Shown here in pieces: positions 30,571 through 38,720 of a stretch of DNA of 53,217 bases (the stretch's first letter is position 1; the number at the start of each line of letters is the position of its first letter). The DNA lies in assembly GCA_028571455.1 (NCBI GenBank), contig JAPVVG010000216.1:1-53217 (forward strand), in the 5' to 3' direction. The position numbers and the translations under genes are program-made. Below the pieces are notes generated by a model. That model was not told the DNA's origin and did not search any database. It was given only the letters and a program-made list of their open reading frames with translations. The DNA comes from Desulfobacteraceae bacterium. GTDB taxonomy: Bacteria > Desulfobacterota > Desulfobacteria > Desulfobacterales > ETH-SRB1.

Positions 30571-30795
30571 TTCTATCTTCTGCTAGATGAAGTTGCCATT
30601 TTACGTTTTTAGAGGATAATTATTTTACCTGCCCCACAATATTGACTTAATAAAAAATACTATGATAAACAAAAATATCATGCAAAATCAAGGCAATTTG
30701 AATGATATATATCTTGATCCAGGTATGTTTAATGATATAAAGGGGTAGTAGCTTGCGGTGAAGAACTAATAATTTTGTTGAACCGGAGAGAATCA
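30571..30795. other. Gene-free divergent spacer mltA/pyrR
   Basis: About 225 bp, AT-rich, without word arrays or strong hairpins. TTGACT (about 30643) could be a -35 box for pyrR but its -10 partner is poor. I see no PyrR-binding hairpin or terminator here. Confidence 0.4.
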
Positions 30796-31338
30796 ATGAG
30801 CCAATATGATATTATTTTAGATGCAACAGATATAGATCGTATAACGACAAGGATCAGCCATGAGATACTTGAAAAGCACAAAGGGGCTGGCAATCTTACG
30901 CTGATCGGTATTCACACACGCGGCGTTTATCTTGCAAAGCGTATTCAGTCCATAATTGTTGGGATCGAAGGGGTTTCAATTCCAACGGGCGATATGGATA
31001 TTACGCTATACCGCGACGACTGGACCAGAATTAGCCATCACCCAATAGTTCAGGCCACAGACATAACATTTTCCGTAGATGGGAAGCAGATCATATTAAT
31101 TGATGATGTTCTGTTTACAGGTCGCACCATAAGGGCGGCAATGGACGCACTTATAGATTTTGGAAGGCCTGACCGTATTGAGCTGGCTGTGCTTGTTGAT
31201 CGAGGGCACAGGGAGCTTCCGATTCAGGCAAATTATGTCGGCAAATTTATTGAAACAAGACTCTCTGAAACGGTAAATGTTTTACTGGCCGAACATGACG
31301 GCAAAGACCAGGTGACTATTGCAAAGCTCTCATCCTGA
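30796..31338 (+). CDS. pyrR: PyrR-family pyrimidine regulator / uracil phosphoribosyltransferase
   Basis: In Bacillus PyrR binds pyr mRNA to promote attenuation and has weak UPRTase activity. Start ATG 30796 (behind CCGGAGAG) gives 180 residues, the usual size. The PRPP loop is ILIDDVLFTGRTIRAAMDAL (IDDVLFTGRT at 102-111). Also present are GIHTRGVYLAKR and TLYRDDW, family features. It is not in a pyr operon; moaB follows 16 bp later. The RNA-binding role in this lineage is inferred; the possible pyrE attenuator at 38.6 kb would be a candidate target. Confidence 0.92.
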   Translation: MSQYDIILDATDIDRITTRISHEILEKHKGAGNLTLIGIHTRGVYLAKRIQSIIVGIEGVSIPTGDMDITLYRDDWTRISHHPIVQATDITFSVDGKQIILIDDVLFTGRTIRAAMDALIDFGRPDRIELAVLVDRGHRELPIQANYVGKFIETRLSETVNVLLAEHDGKDQVTIAKLSS

Positions 31339-31354
31339 GATTTGATGTAATATT

Positions 31355-31894
31355 ATGAGCACAAGAGAACATCAAAAAAAGGCCCCGAAGAGTGTAAAGG
31401 CAGGCATAATATCGGTTTCAACGACCCGAACAATTGCGGATGATAAAAGCGGCCTCTGGATAAGCAAGCGGGCCAAAAAGGAGGGGCACGAGGTAGTGTT
31501 TCACAGCGTTATTCCGGATGATACCAAAACAATAGCGCAAACCGTCATTGAGGTTATGAGCGATTATAAGCCCAATGTTATTTTGCTTACAGGCGGCACA
31601 GGCATAAGCAGTAAAGACGTTACCATTGAAGCTGTGCGTCCAATGTTTGACAAGGAGCTTACGGCGTTCGGTCCTCTTTTTGCCCAGCTCAGCTTCGAAC
31701 AGATAGATTCTGCCGCCCTTTTATCCCGCGCTACTGCCGGAGTTGTTAAAGGAACCATTATCTTTTGCATGCCGGGAAGCCTCAAAGCATGTAAACTCGC
31801 ATGCAAGGCTCTTATTTTTCCTGAACTCGGACATCTTGTCAAACATGTCTATGAAGACACGCCCATGTCTGAAAAAGAACCATCCTCAGAATAA
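31355..31894 (+). CDS. moaB: Molybdenum cofactor biosynthesis protein MoaB
   Basis: A MoaB/MogA-fold protein that adenylylates molybdopterin or assists this step. The 179-residue length fits MoaB. The conserved MPT-binding motif ILLTGGTGISSKDVT (77-90) is followed by FAQLSFEQIDSAALLSRATAGV and the MPGSLKACK loop. Molybdenum- or tungsten-cofactor enzymes, such as formate dehydrogenases, are prominent in sulfate reducers. It is 16 bp downstream of pyrR, probably co-transcribed. Confidence 0.93.
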   Translation: MSTREHQKKAPKSVKAGIISVSTTRTIADDKSGLWISKRAKKEGHEVVFHSVIPDDTKTIAQTVIEVMSDYKPNVILLTGGTGISSKDVTIEAVRPMFDKELTAFGPLFAQLSFEQIDSAALLSRATAGVVKGTIIFCMPGSLKACKLACKALIFPELGHLVKHVYEDTPMSEKEPSSE

Positions 31895-31919
31895 TTTAAT
31901 AGTATAGGAATTTCCTTTC

Positions 31920-32115
31920 CTAAAATAACAAACAACAAATCACAAATATCAAATAAATTACAATGACCAAAATTCAAAATCCCAAACCCGTATATGACCC
32001 AAACCCGCCTGCCGTCCGTCGGGCAGGTTTGAAACTCCAAACATGTTTTGGTTATTGATGCTTGAAATTTGGGATTTATTTGTAATTTGATGCTTGAAAT
32101 TTGGAGTTTTATAAG
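31920..32115. repeat. AAATTTGGGATTTG word array between convergent genes
   Basis: The left arm has AACAAATCACAAATATCAAA and CAAAATTCAAAATCCCAAAC; the right arm has TTGAAATTTGGGATTTATTT and GCTTGAAATTTGGAGTTT. A CCCGCCTGCC...GGGCAGG hairpin lies near the centre (32008-32028). It fills the gap between moaB and the convergent glycosyltransferase gene and could end both transcripts. Confidence 0.75.
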
Positions 32116-32116
32116 T

Positions 32117-32959
32117 TCAAAGCTTTCCGCAATTATCTCCCATAGTTTTATAAAAAAGGGCTTCATCTACGCGCCCCCGTTTCAGGCATCCATTAGCATA
32201 GATTGCGCATTTTTCCTTCAAGGTTTTTATGGCCGCTCTGTATTGCTCCTCTGAAAGCAGGCTGCTTGCAATTATTTTGTTTAGCGCCTTAATCCGGTAT
32301 TTGTCCAGCAAGGGCATCCTTGAAAGCTGATCACTATGTCCGCCGCGCTTTATGATAAGGGGCGTATCTATGAGGTATACAGGATAGCCACAGCTTATCC
32401 TGAGCCACAGATCATAGTCTTCGCATGCGGGCAGGTCTTCATCAAACAGGCCGACTTCATCAAATAGCTCGCGCTTTATCATTACAGCGGAAGGGCTCAC
32501 CATGCACAGATTTAAGGAATGTTCAAAAATCATTCCTGACAACTTCTTGTGTCGCGTTTTTGGGTTGACCCTTACGTTGTTTCTAATCCATATCTCATCA
32601 GTCTGGCAAATCAGGGCGTCATGATTTTTATTAAAAAAATCAACCTGTGTTGATAGCTTGTTCGCCATCCAGAGATCATCCGAGTCAAGAAAGGCGATAA
32701 ACCGGCCGGACGACAGCGCAATCCCCCTGTTTCTTGACGCGCTGACCCCTTTGTTATTCTGACTGAACGCCATAATATTATCCTTATATGAATTCAGGAT
32801 GTCCGGGGTGTTGTCGGTTGAACCGTCATCTATAACAATCAGCTCAAAATCTTCAAAATTTTGGGCCAGGACCGAATCAATGGCCTCTTTAAGTATCCAG
32901 CCGCGGTTGAAAGTCGGGATGATTACACTTACAAGTGGATTTTCTCTTTTTTTGTTCAT
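32117..32959 (-). CDS. Glycosyltransferase family 2
   Basis: A 280-residue cytosolic GT-A fold transferase. The N-terminus PLVSVIIPTFNRGWILKEAIDSVLAQ, the nucleotide-binding ELIVIDDGSTDNTPDIL and the metal-binding LDSDDLW (DSDD at 92-95) are clear. A later CEDYDLWLRIS motif is the typical acceptor-side ED. It probably adds a sugar to LPS or another surface glycan, but donor and acceptor are unknown. It is isolated, divergent from the GlcF-like gene. Four- and three-cysteine signatures are absent. Confidence 0.9.
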   Translation of the reverse strand: MNKKRENPLVSVIIPTFNRGWILKEAIDSVLAQNFEDFELIVIDDGSTDNTPDILNSYKDNIMAFSQNNKGVSASRNRGIALSSGRFIAFLDSDDLWMANKLSTQVDFFNKNHDALICQTDEIWIRNNVRVNPKTRHKKLSGMIFEHSLNLCMVSPSAVMIKRELFDEVGLFDEDLPACEDYDLWLRISCGYPVYLIDTPLIIKRGGHSDQLSRMPLLDKYRIKALNKIIASSLLSEEQYRAAIKTLKEKCAIYANGCLKRGRVDEALFYKTMGDNCGKL

Positions 32960-33039
32960 TTACAAAATCCATATCATAGGCTACAAAAACTTATCAAATA
33001 TTTTTTCAACCGCAAAGGCAATTGCAGGAAATTTCTTAA

Positions 33040-34335
33040 ATGCATAACATAAAAGAGCTTACGTCGCTTATGAAGGAGCTTGAAGACCAGCTCTCAATCT
33101 GCACGCGTTGCGGGATGTGCCAGGCAGTATGCCCGGTCTTTGCGGAAACAGGCCATGAAGCCGATGTGGCTCGCGGAAAACTGGCGCTTCTTGACGGACT
33201 TGCGCATGAAATGTTCAAAGATCCAGAAGGTGTTTACAAGCGCCTGACCCGTTGTCTTCTTTGCGGCTCCTGTGAGGAAACCTGCCCCAGCCAGGTAAGT
33301 GTCCTGGAAATCTTCTTTAAAGCCCGTATGATCCTTACATCTTTTATGGGGCTTTCTTCAGCGCAAAAGCTGATATTAAGAGGTGTGCTGGCCCATCCTG
33401 AAACCTTTAACCGCTTTTTAGAATGGTCTATATGGGCTCAGAGACTTTTTATTAGACCGGCAGACAAACTTATTGGGACCTCTTGCGCTAGGTTTGCCTC
33501 GCCTTTACTAAGAAATCGTCACTTTATGCCTCTGGCAGGCAAACCGTTTCACAGATTACTGCCGGCTCAGCGCACAGGATCAGGCCATTCAGGCATTGAG
33601 GTGGGATTTTTTGTCGGCTGCCTTACAGACAAAATTTTTCCAGGAGTTGCTCAGACTGTTTGCGATGTTTTGGATCATCATGGAGTGGGCATCTTTATAC
33701 CGGAAGGTCAAGGTTGCTGCGGCCTTCCAGCCCTGACTTCAGGTGACGCAGATACTTTTAAGCGCCTGGTTAGCTTAAATCTTGAAATATTTGAGAAACA
33801 AGAGTTTGATTATCTAATTACATCATGCGCTACCTGCGCTTATACGATAAAAAAGCTATGGCCCATGATGTTTCGCAAAAAAAGATCCGATCTCAAGGAC
33901 AGGATTGAAAAAATGGCGGATAAAACCATGGATATTAATCAATTTCTTGTGTCAAAAGTCGGCATTAAAACCGGAGAGATTAACAGCGATCAACCTATTG
34001 TGATAACCTATCACGACCCGTGCCACCTTTCAAAATCTCTTGGAGTGTCGGCCGAACCCAGGGCGCTCATTAAGGCCAATCCTCGATACTGTTTACAAGA
34101 GATGCCCGAAGCAGACAGGTGTTGCGGGTTTGGCGGAAGCTTTAATTTGCAGCACTATGCTATCTCATCTCAAATCGGAAAGCGGAAATTAGCCAATATC
34201 TTAAGCACAGGATGTTCGATGGTCGCCACCGGATGCCCTGCCTGCATGATCCAGATTTCAGACATGCTTTCCAGGTCGCAAAGCAAAGTTGTTGTTAAAC
34301 ATCCTGTAGAAATCTATGCTGAGACACTAAATTGA
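33040..34335 (+). CDS. GlcF/LutA-like (Fe-S)-binding oxidoreductase subunit
   Basis: A 431-residue electron-transfer subunit with two 4Fe-4S motifs, CTRCGMCQAVCP (C21-C31) and CLLCGSCEETCP (C72-C82), and two CCG domains (GQGCCGLPALTSGD with SCATCAY; ADRCCGFGGSFN with TGCPACM). This layout is that of glycolate oxidase GlcF and related D-lactate dehydrogenase or HdrD-like subunits. The FAD partner GlcD is not adjacent. It probably passes electrons from a 2-hydroxyacid dehydrogenase towards menaquinone; lactate is a likely substrate in a sulfate reducer, but this is inference. Confidence 0.85.
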   Translation: MHNIKELTSLMKELEDQLSICTRCGMCQAVCPVFAETGHEADVARGKLALLDGLAHEMFKDPEGVYKRLTRCLLCGSCEETCPSQVSVLEIFFKARMILTSFMGLSSAQKLILRGVLAHPETFNRFLEWSIWAQRLFIRPADKLIGTSCARFASPLLRNRHFMPLAGKPFHRLLPAQRTGSGHSGIEVGFFVGCLTDKIFPGVAQTVCDVLDHHGVGIFIPEGQGCCGLPALTSGDADTFKRLVSLNLEIFEKQEFDYLITSCATCAYTIKKLWPMMFRKKRSDLKDRIEKMADKTMDINQFLVSKVGIKTGEINSDQPIVITYHDPCHLSKSLGVSAEPRALIKANPRYCLQEMPEADRCCGFGGSFNLQHYAISSQIGKRKLANILSTGCSMVATGCPACMIQISDMLSRSQSKVVVKHPVEIYAETLN

Positions 34336-34419
34336 TCATTCCGCATTGTTACAGGAGATCCGGAAGATGTGATTTGAAGAGGCGTGGGGTATGGACAGAA
34401 AGTCGATTAAGTCAGGAAG

Positions 34420-34456
34420 AAGCGGACAAATCATTTGCTACAAAAGCGGACAAATC
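34420..34456 (+). repeat. Direct repeat AAGCGGACAAATC x2
   Basis: Two identical 13-bp copies start 24 bp apart (34420 and 34444), ending 22 bp before the -35 box of ppaC. A spacing near two helical turns is suggestive of a paired protein site. Confidence 0.5.
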
Positions 34457-34478
34457 TATTTATTGACAACATTGTTTC

Positions 34479-34507
34479 TTGACAGAATTTGCGTATTTTG
34501 CTAATAA
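34479..34507 (+). promoter_or_regulatory. Sigma-70-type promoter for ppaC
   Basis: A perfect -35 TTGACA (34479-34484), a 17-bp spacer and -10 TAATAA (34502-34507), 71 bp before the ppaC start, which has TGGAGG as ribosome binding site. Confidence 0.65.
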
Positions 34508-34578
34508 TTACAAAATTTATTGTAAACAAGGCAATCTGGGGAAGTTAATATTAATTTTGTAAATTTTGGAGGTTTGAT

Positions 34579-35502
34579 ATGGCAGTTTATATTTTTGGGC
34601 ATAAAAGTCCTGACAGCGATGCCGTGTGTGCGGCCATTGCTCTGGCCGACCTTAAAACCAAGCTTGGTGTAGAATCCGTTCCTGCAATGCAGGGGGATCC
34701 CACTCCTGAGACAAAGTTTATTCTGGACAGATTTGGTTTTAGCGCTCCTGAATTTTTAGGCAGCGGCGCCGGCAAACAGGTTATTCTTGTTGATCATTCC
34801 GACCTTGCTCAGAGTCTTGATGATCTGAAAGAGGCGGAAATTCTTGGGATCGTGGATCATCACAAGCTCGGTGATGTAACCACGTCTAGTCCGCTTGAAG
34901 CATGGATCTGGCCGGTTGGCTGTACCTGTACAGTGATAAAGGCTATGTATGGGTTTTTTGGTGTGGAGATCCCCAAAAACATCGCAGGGATAATGCTTTG
35001 CTCTATCTTAAGCGACACCGTTATCTTTAAGTCAGTCACATGCACAGACCAGGACAAGGAGGCTGCAGAAGCCTTGGGCAAAATTGCCGGTGAGTCTGAT
35101 TTAAAAGCTCTTGGCATGGAAATGTTCACGGTCAAGTCAGCCGTTGAAGGCACCCCCACCAGAGATCTGGTCTTCCGCGACTTTAAGGACTTTAATATGA
35201 GCGGAACTAAAGTTGGGATTGGTCAGCTCGAGGTTGTTGATCTGGCTATTCTGGATGCTGTCAAACCGGCTCTGGCTGAAGAAATCAAGGCAGTCAAGGC
35301 TGAAGAAGGCAGGCATTCTGTTTTTCTTTTGTTGACCGATATCATGAAAGAAGGTTCTGAAATGCTGATAGCGTCTGACGATCCTTCCGTGGTTGAAAAG
35401 GCTTTTGGCGTAGCGCCCAAAGAGAACCAGGTATGGCTGGACGGCGTTATGAGCCGCAAAAAACAGGTTGTTCCCAATTTTGAAAAGGCCTTTGCCGGCT
35501 AA
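34579..35502 (+). CDS. ppaC: Manganese-dependent inorganic pyrophosphatase (family II)
   Basis: Hydrolyses pyrophosphate. In sulfate reducers this pulls the sulfate adenylyltransferase reaction (ATP + sulfate to APS + PPi) forward, so it supports the AprBA pathway. The 307-residue DHH-family protein has metal ligands H8, D12 and D14 in GHKSPDSDAV, D72 in VDHSD and the DHH motif at 93-95 (GIVDHHK), plus a C-terminal DHHA2 domain ending SRKKQVVPNFEKAF. There are no CBS insertions. It has its own strong promoter and terminator. Confidence 0.95.
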   Translation: MAVYIFGHKSPDSDAVCAAIALADLKTKLGVESVPAMQGDPTPETKFILDRFGFSAPEFLGSGAGKQVILVDHSDLAQSLDDLKEAEILGIVDHHKLGDVTTSSPLEAWIWPVGCTCTVIKAMYGFFGVEIPKNIAGIMLCSILSDTVIFKSVTCTDQDKEAAEALGKIAGESDLKALGMEMFTVKSAVEGTPTRDLVFRDFKDFNMSGTKVGIGQLEVVDLAILDAVKPALAEEIKAVKAEEGRHSVFLLLTDIMKEGSEMLIASDDPSVVEKAFGVAPKENQVWLDGVMSRKKQVVPNFEKAFAG

Positions 35503-35523
35503 CAGTTTAAACAGTTATCACTA

Positions 35524-35565
35524 AAAGCCTTGCATCTTTTTGCTTTGCATGCAGGGCTTTTTTTT
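35524..35565 (+). terminator. Intrinsic terminator after ppaC
   Basis: A 12-bp stem, AAAGCCTTGCAT (35524-35535) with ATGCAGGGCTTT (35549-35560), one mismatch, followed by T8 (35558-35565). The menG/ubiE stop codon on the other strand lies in the T tract, so it may work in both directions. Confidence 0.85.
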
Positions 35566-36277
35566 AATGGTTTTCCTTATAACCAACATACAATACCGCA
35601 ATTCCAAGCGATAATTTTTTCCATCTGACATCTTGAAACCCTGCCTGACGCATGGTTGCGGCAAATGAATAAGGATCTGGAAAATTTTCAACAGAACAGG
35701 GAAGATATTGATATGCCTTTAGATTCTTTGAAAACAGCCATCCTATAACAGGTAGGATTTTTCTAAAATAAAAATGGAACAAAGCCGGCAACAATCCTTT
35801 TTCAGGAAAAGCCAATTCAAGCACAACAAGCATCCCGTTGCTGGTTAACGCGCCATAAAAAATCTGTAAAGCCGACAACTTGTCAATAATGTTCCTGATG
35901 CCGAATGCAATTGTAACAGCGTCAAAGGTTTCTGCTTTAAACGGAAGATTCAATGCGTTTCCGGAAACCAGATGAATATTTGAGCCGGCATGCATATTCT
36001 TTATTTTGTCCCTGGCAAGCATGAGCATGGATGTTGAAAAATCGATTCCATAAACTTTTACAGTCGGCCCTTTTTGCCGCATTATTTCAAGGACAACATC
36101 GCCGGTTCCGCAGGCCACATCCAGCAATGACGCGCCGGCAGGAACTTTTATTTCAGACACCATCATCCTTCTCCAGTAAACATCCTGTCTGCAGCTTAAA
36201 AGACGGTTTAACAGATCGTACCTTGGCGCTATTTGCTCAAACATCTCCTTTACAAAGGGAAGCTCTACATTCTTCAT
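35564..36277 (-). CDS. ubiE: Demethylmenaquinone methyltransferase
   Basis: A SAM-dependent methyltransferase (MenG/UbiE) for the last step of menaquinone synthesis; menaquinone is the main quinone of sulfate reducers and the partner of Qmo. The N-terminal FVKEMFEQIAPRYDLLNRLLSC and the SAM motif LLDVACGTGDVVLEI are diagnostic, as is AFGIRNIIDK. ATG 36277 gives 237 residues; an ATG at 36298 would add seven. Its 3' end meets the ppaC terminator. Confidence 0.94.
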   Translation of the reverse strand: MKNVELPFVKEMFEQIAPRYDLLNRLLSCRQDVYWRRMMVSEIKVPAGASLLDVACGTGDVVLEIMRQKGPTVKVYGIDFSTSMLMLARDKIKNMHAGSNIHLVSGNALNLPFKAETFDAVTIAFGIRNIIDKLSALQIFYGALTSNGMLVVLELAFPEKGLLPALFHFYFRKILPVIGWLFSKNLKAYQYLPCSVENFPDPYSFAATMRQAGFQDVRWKKLSLGIAVLYVGYKENH

Positions 36278-36379
36278 TGACAACCACGCCTTATGCATTA
36301 TTTTTTTAAGTTAAGTGTATCTATATCATATCAAAAAGGCTGTGACAACATGAGAGCCGTAAAAATATCGGGAAGCTAA

Positions 36380-37495
36380 ATGACTGCTAAACGTGATTAC
36401 TATGAAATTCTTGGTATAAGCCGCAATGCTTCTGAAGGTGAAATAAAGGCTGCTTACCGCAAACTGGCCCTTAAATACCATCCTGACAGAAACCCTGGCG
36501 ATAAAACAGCGGAAGAAAGTTTCAAAGAGGCTGCCGAAGCCTATGAAGTGCTTCATGACCCCCAGAAGCGCAATATTTATGATCAGTATGGGCACCAGGG
36601 CATTGAAGGAACCGGTTTTTCCGGTTTTGGTGGTTTTGACGATATTTTTTCAAGTTTTGGAGACATTTTTGAAGATTTTTTCGGATTCAGAACATCAACA
36701 GGCTCCAGGACAAGAGTGCAGAGAGGGGCGGATCTTCGTTATAATTTAAACTTAAGCTTCATGGAAGCGGCCTTTGGGACAGACACGGAAATAAATATTG
36801 AAAAGATGGAGGTGTGCCCAACATGCAACGGCAATACTTGCGAACCTGGCACACAGCCGGAAACCTGCAGACGCTGTGGCGGCACAGGCCAGATCTCCAG
36901 GTCTCAAGGTTTTTTTACAGTAAGGACTACCTGTCCGACATGCCGCGGCCAGGGCCAGTACATACCTCATCCATGCTCTCATTGCAATGGGGCAGGGCAG
37001 GTGATGGTCGCTAAAAAGGTTTCTGTTAAAATACCGGCAGGTGTGGATTCAGGCTCCAGACTTCGTCTGACAGGCGAAGGAGAGGCTGGGCTTTACGGTG
37101 GCCCTTCCGGAGATCTTTATGTTTTTATTAGTGTGGAATCCCATGAATTTTTCGAACGCAACAATACGGACGTTATATGCCGGGTGCCGATATCATTTAT
37201 ACAGGCCGCGCTTGGGGATAAAATAATGGTACCAACATTAAACAATGAAAAGAGGCTCGAAATCCCCAAAGGCACACAGGCTGGCGATATATTGCGTTTT
37301 CCAGGACTTGGCATACCCTCTCTCAGGCACGGCAGACGCGGCGACCAGATAATGCAGATTATCATTAATACACCCACCAATCTTTCCAAGAAACAGGAAG
37401 AGCTTCTCAAGGAATTTGCAAAACTCGAATCAAGCAAGTTATCGACAAAATTAAAAAATATGTTCAAAAGCGTTCACACAAGAGCTTCCGGATAA
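36380..37495 (+). CDS. dnaJ: Chaperone protein DnaJ
   Basis: The Hsp40 co-chaperone that stimulates DnaK. The 371-residue protein shows all four parts: a J domain with HPD at 34-36, a Gly/Phe-rich linker (about 72-110), a zinc domain with four CxxCxGxG-type repeats ([32 protein letters not shown]), and C-terminal substrate-binding domains. The first zinc repeat ends NT rather than xG. No dnaK or grpE lies nearby, so it is separated from the usual operon. It ends next to repeat element I. Confidence 0.96.
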   Translation: MTAKRDYYEILGISRNASEGEIKAAYRKLALKYHPDRNPGDKTAEESFKEAAEAYEVLHDPQKRNIYDQYGHQGIEGTGFSGFGGFDDIFSSFGDIFEDFFGFRTSTGSRTRVQRGADLRYNLNLSFMEAAFGTDTEINIEKMEVCPTCNGNTCEPGTQPETCRRCGGTGQISRSQGFFTVRTTCPTCRGQGQYIPHPCSHCNGAGQVMVAKKVSVKIPAGVDSGSRLRLTGEGEAGLYGGPSGDLYVFISVESHEFFERNNTDVICRVPISFIQAALGDKIMVPTLNNEKRLEIPKGTQAGDILRFPGLGIPSLRHGRRGDQIMQIIINTPTNLSKKQEELLKEFAKLESSKLSTKLKNMFKSVHTRASG

Positions 37496-37505
37496 ACAAA
37501 AAAGA

Positions 37506-37612
37506 TAGCCGTTCACGGCTTGAAACTTGAAATTGGAAATTGGGAAGAACAGTACAAAAGCATGAAGGCCAAATTTCTAATTTCTAATTTCAACGTTCCG
37601 TGAACGCTTACC
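37506..37612. mobile_element. Gene-less remnant of the four-helix-bundle element (copy I)
   Basis: A 107-bp element with TAGCCGTTCACGG (37506-37518) and CCGTGAACGCTTAC (37598-37611) as inverted ends. The inner left words TTGAAATTGGAAATTGGGAAG match the left flank of the pseudogene at 26.49 kb. They join directly to AACAGTACA...AAGCATGAAGGCC, which matches the 3' end of that gene. It therefore looks like the same element after deletion of its ORF. Confidence 0.7.
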
Positions 37613-37625
37613 AATAAAGGCAATC

Positions 37626-38000
37626 ATGTTTGAGTTAAAGGTTATAACCCATTTTGCAGCAGCCCATCGGCTCAAAATGGTAGCAAAAAAATGTGAGAAT
37701 ATGCATGGTCACAACTGGAAGATTGAGGTTTGTGTGGGAGGTAAAAGATTAAACAACTCCGGAGTTATAATTGATTTCGGAAAGATAAAGAGGTATGTTG
37801 CCGAAATTACCGCAAAGCTTGACCACAGCGTCCTCAATGAACTTGATTGTTTTCGTGATAACAATCCATCGTCTGAAAATATTGCCCTTTATATTGCCAA
37901 AGAACTGCAGTCGATAATAAAAGACAACGACATAAAAGTTACAAGTGTAACAGCATGGGAATCAGAGGATGCGTGCGCAACTTACAAGCTCATCCCTTGA
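37626..38000 (+). CDS. queD: 6-carboxy-5,6,7,8-tetrahydropterin synthase (QueD)
   Basis: Converts dihydroneopterin triphosphate to 6-carboxytetrahydropterin on the queuosine (preQ0) route. The 124-residue protein has zinc histidines H14 (FAAAHRL), H27 and H29 (ENMHGHNW), the catalytic C23, and DHSVLNEL and [10 protein letters not shown] further on, as in QueD. Its last 39 bp overlap, tail to tail, the end of pyrE. queE and queC are not in the window. Confidence 0.92.
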   Translation: MFELKVITHFAAAHRLKMVAKKCENMHGHNWKIEVCVGGKRLNNSGVIIDFGKIKRYVAEITAKLDHSVLNELDCFRDNNPSSENIALYIAKELQSIIKDNDIKVTSVTAWESEDACATYKLIP

Positions 38001-38519
38001 AATGATTGCAGAAACATCACGCACCTGTTTGCGGATATTTTTAATACCCCCTTCCTGGCGATCAACCAGTATTACAGCCTTAACCACGTTCAGGCCTTCA
38101 GATCTTGCACGCTCAATCGCCTTGATCGTCGAGCCTCCTGTTGTAACCACGTCATCTATTATCACGACCCTGTCGCCAGGTTTTACATCACCTTCGATCC
38201 ACCTGACAATGCCGTGATCTTTCCTGGTCTTGCGTATTGAAAAGGCATTTATTGGTTTTTGATTTAATTCAGAGGCAAAAGCGGTCGCGACGGCAATAGG
38301 ATCTGCGCCAAATGTAAGCCCGCCGATTGCCGCAACATTTAGATCTTTAATGGCATCAAACACAAGGTGACCGATTAAAAACATGCCTCTTGGGCTCAGA
38401 GTGGTTGGTTTGCAATTAACATAAAAACAACTCATGCTACCTGAAACGAGTTTAAAGGTCGGTTTATCACTATATTTAAAAGATTTTCGACAAAGGATTT
38501 CAACGAGTTCCTGTTTCAT
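37962..38519 (-). CDS. pyrE: Orotate phosphoribosyltransferase
   Basis: Transfers phosphoribosyl from PRPP to orotate to give OMP in pyrimidine synthesis. Start ATG 38519 is preferred because GAGGAT lies 7 bases upstream; ATG 38534 has no ribosome binding site. This gives 185 residues. The PRPP loop is [19 protein letters not shown], and [11 protein letters not shown] is the flexible catalytic loop. Upstream is a promoter followed by a terminator-like hairpin, so expression may be controlled by attenuation. The 3' end overlaps queD by 39 bp in antisense. Confidence 0.93.
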   Translation of the reverse strand: MKQELVEILCRKSFKYSDKPTFKLVSGSMSCFYVNCKPTTLSPRGMFLIGHLVFDAIKDLNVAAIGGLTFGADPIAVATAFASELNQKPINAFSIRKTRKDHGIVRWIEGDVKPGDRVVIIDDVVTTGGSTIKAIERARSEGLNVVKAVILVDRQEGGIKNIRKQVRDVSAIISRDELVSCARIL

Positions 38520-38574
38520 GGCCTGTATCCTCATTTTTTAAGTAGTTGTTGATTTTAGGGCAATTATAAGATAA

Positions 38575-38627
38575 AAAACCTCCACTGAACTGGAAGAAGC
38601 CTGTTTATGGGATTCAGCGGAGGTTTT
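38575..38627 (-). terminator. Terminator-like hairpin in the pyrE leader (candidate attenuator)
   Basis: On the minus strand, AAAACCTCCGCTGAA pairs with TTCAGTGGAGGTTTT (one mismatch in 15 bp, 23-base loop) and is followed by TTTTTTAT. It ends about 55 bases before the pyrE start. No minus-strand gene lies upstream that it could terminate, so premature termination of the pyrE transcript is the natural reading. Confidence 0.65.
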
Positions 38628-38677
38628 GAGTTTTGAGTAAGGAAAACTGGAAACAGCACTCCCTAACCTCAAAAAAT

Positions 38678-38707
38678 ATAATACCATAAAAAATTAATTT
38701 TGGTCAA
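38678..38707 (-). promoter_or_regulatory. pyrE: Promoter of the pyrE leader transcript
   Basis: On the minus strand: -35 TTGACC (38707-38702), an 18-bp spacer and -10 TATTAT (38683-38678). The predicted transcript would carry about 150 nt of leader, including the terminator-like hairpin. Confidence 0.5.
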
Positions 38708-38720
38708 TCTAAAAAAGGAG

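Noticed and set aside
38519-38630. Bacillus-type PyrR-binding loop in the pyrE leader
   Set aside because: I could not find a convincing match to the conserved PyrR-binding hairpin, so only a general attenuator is proposed.
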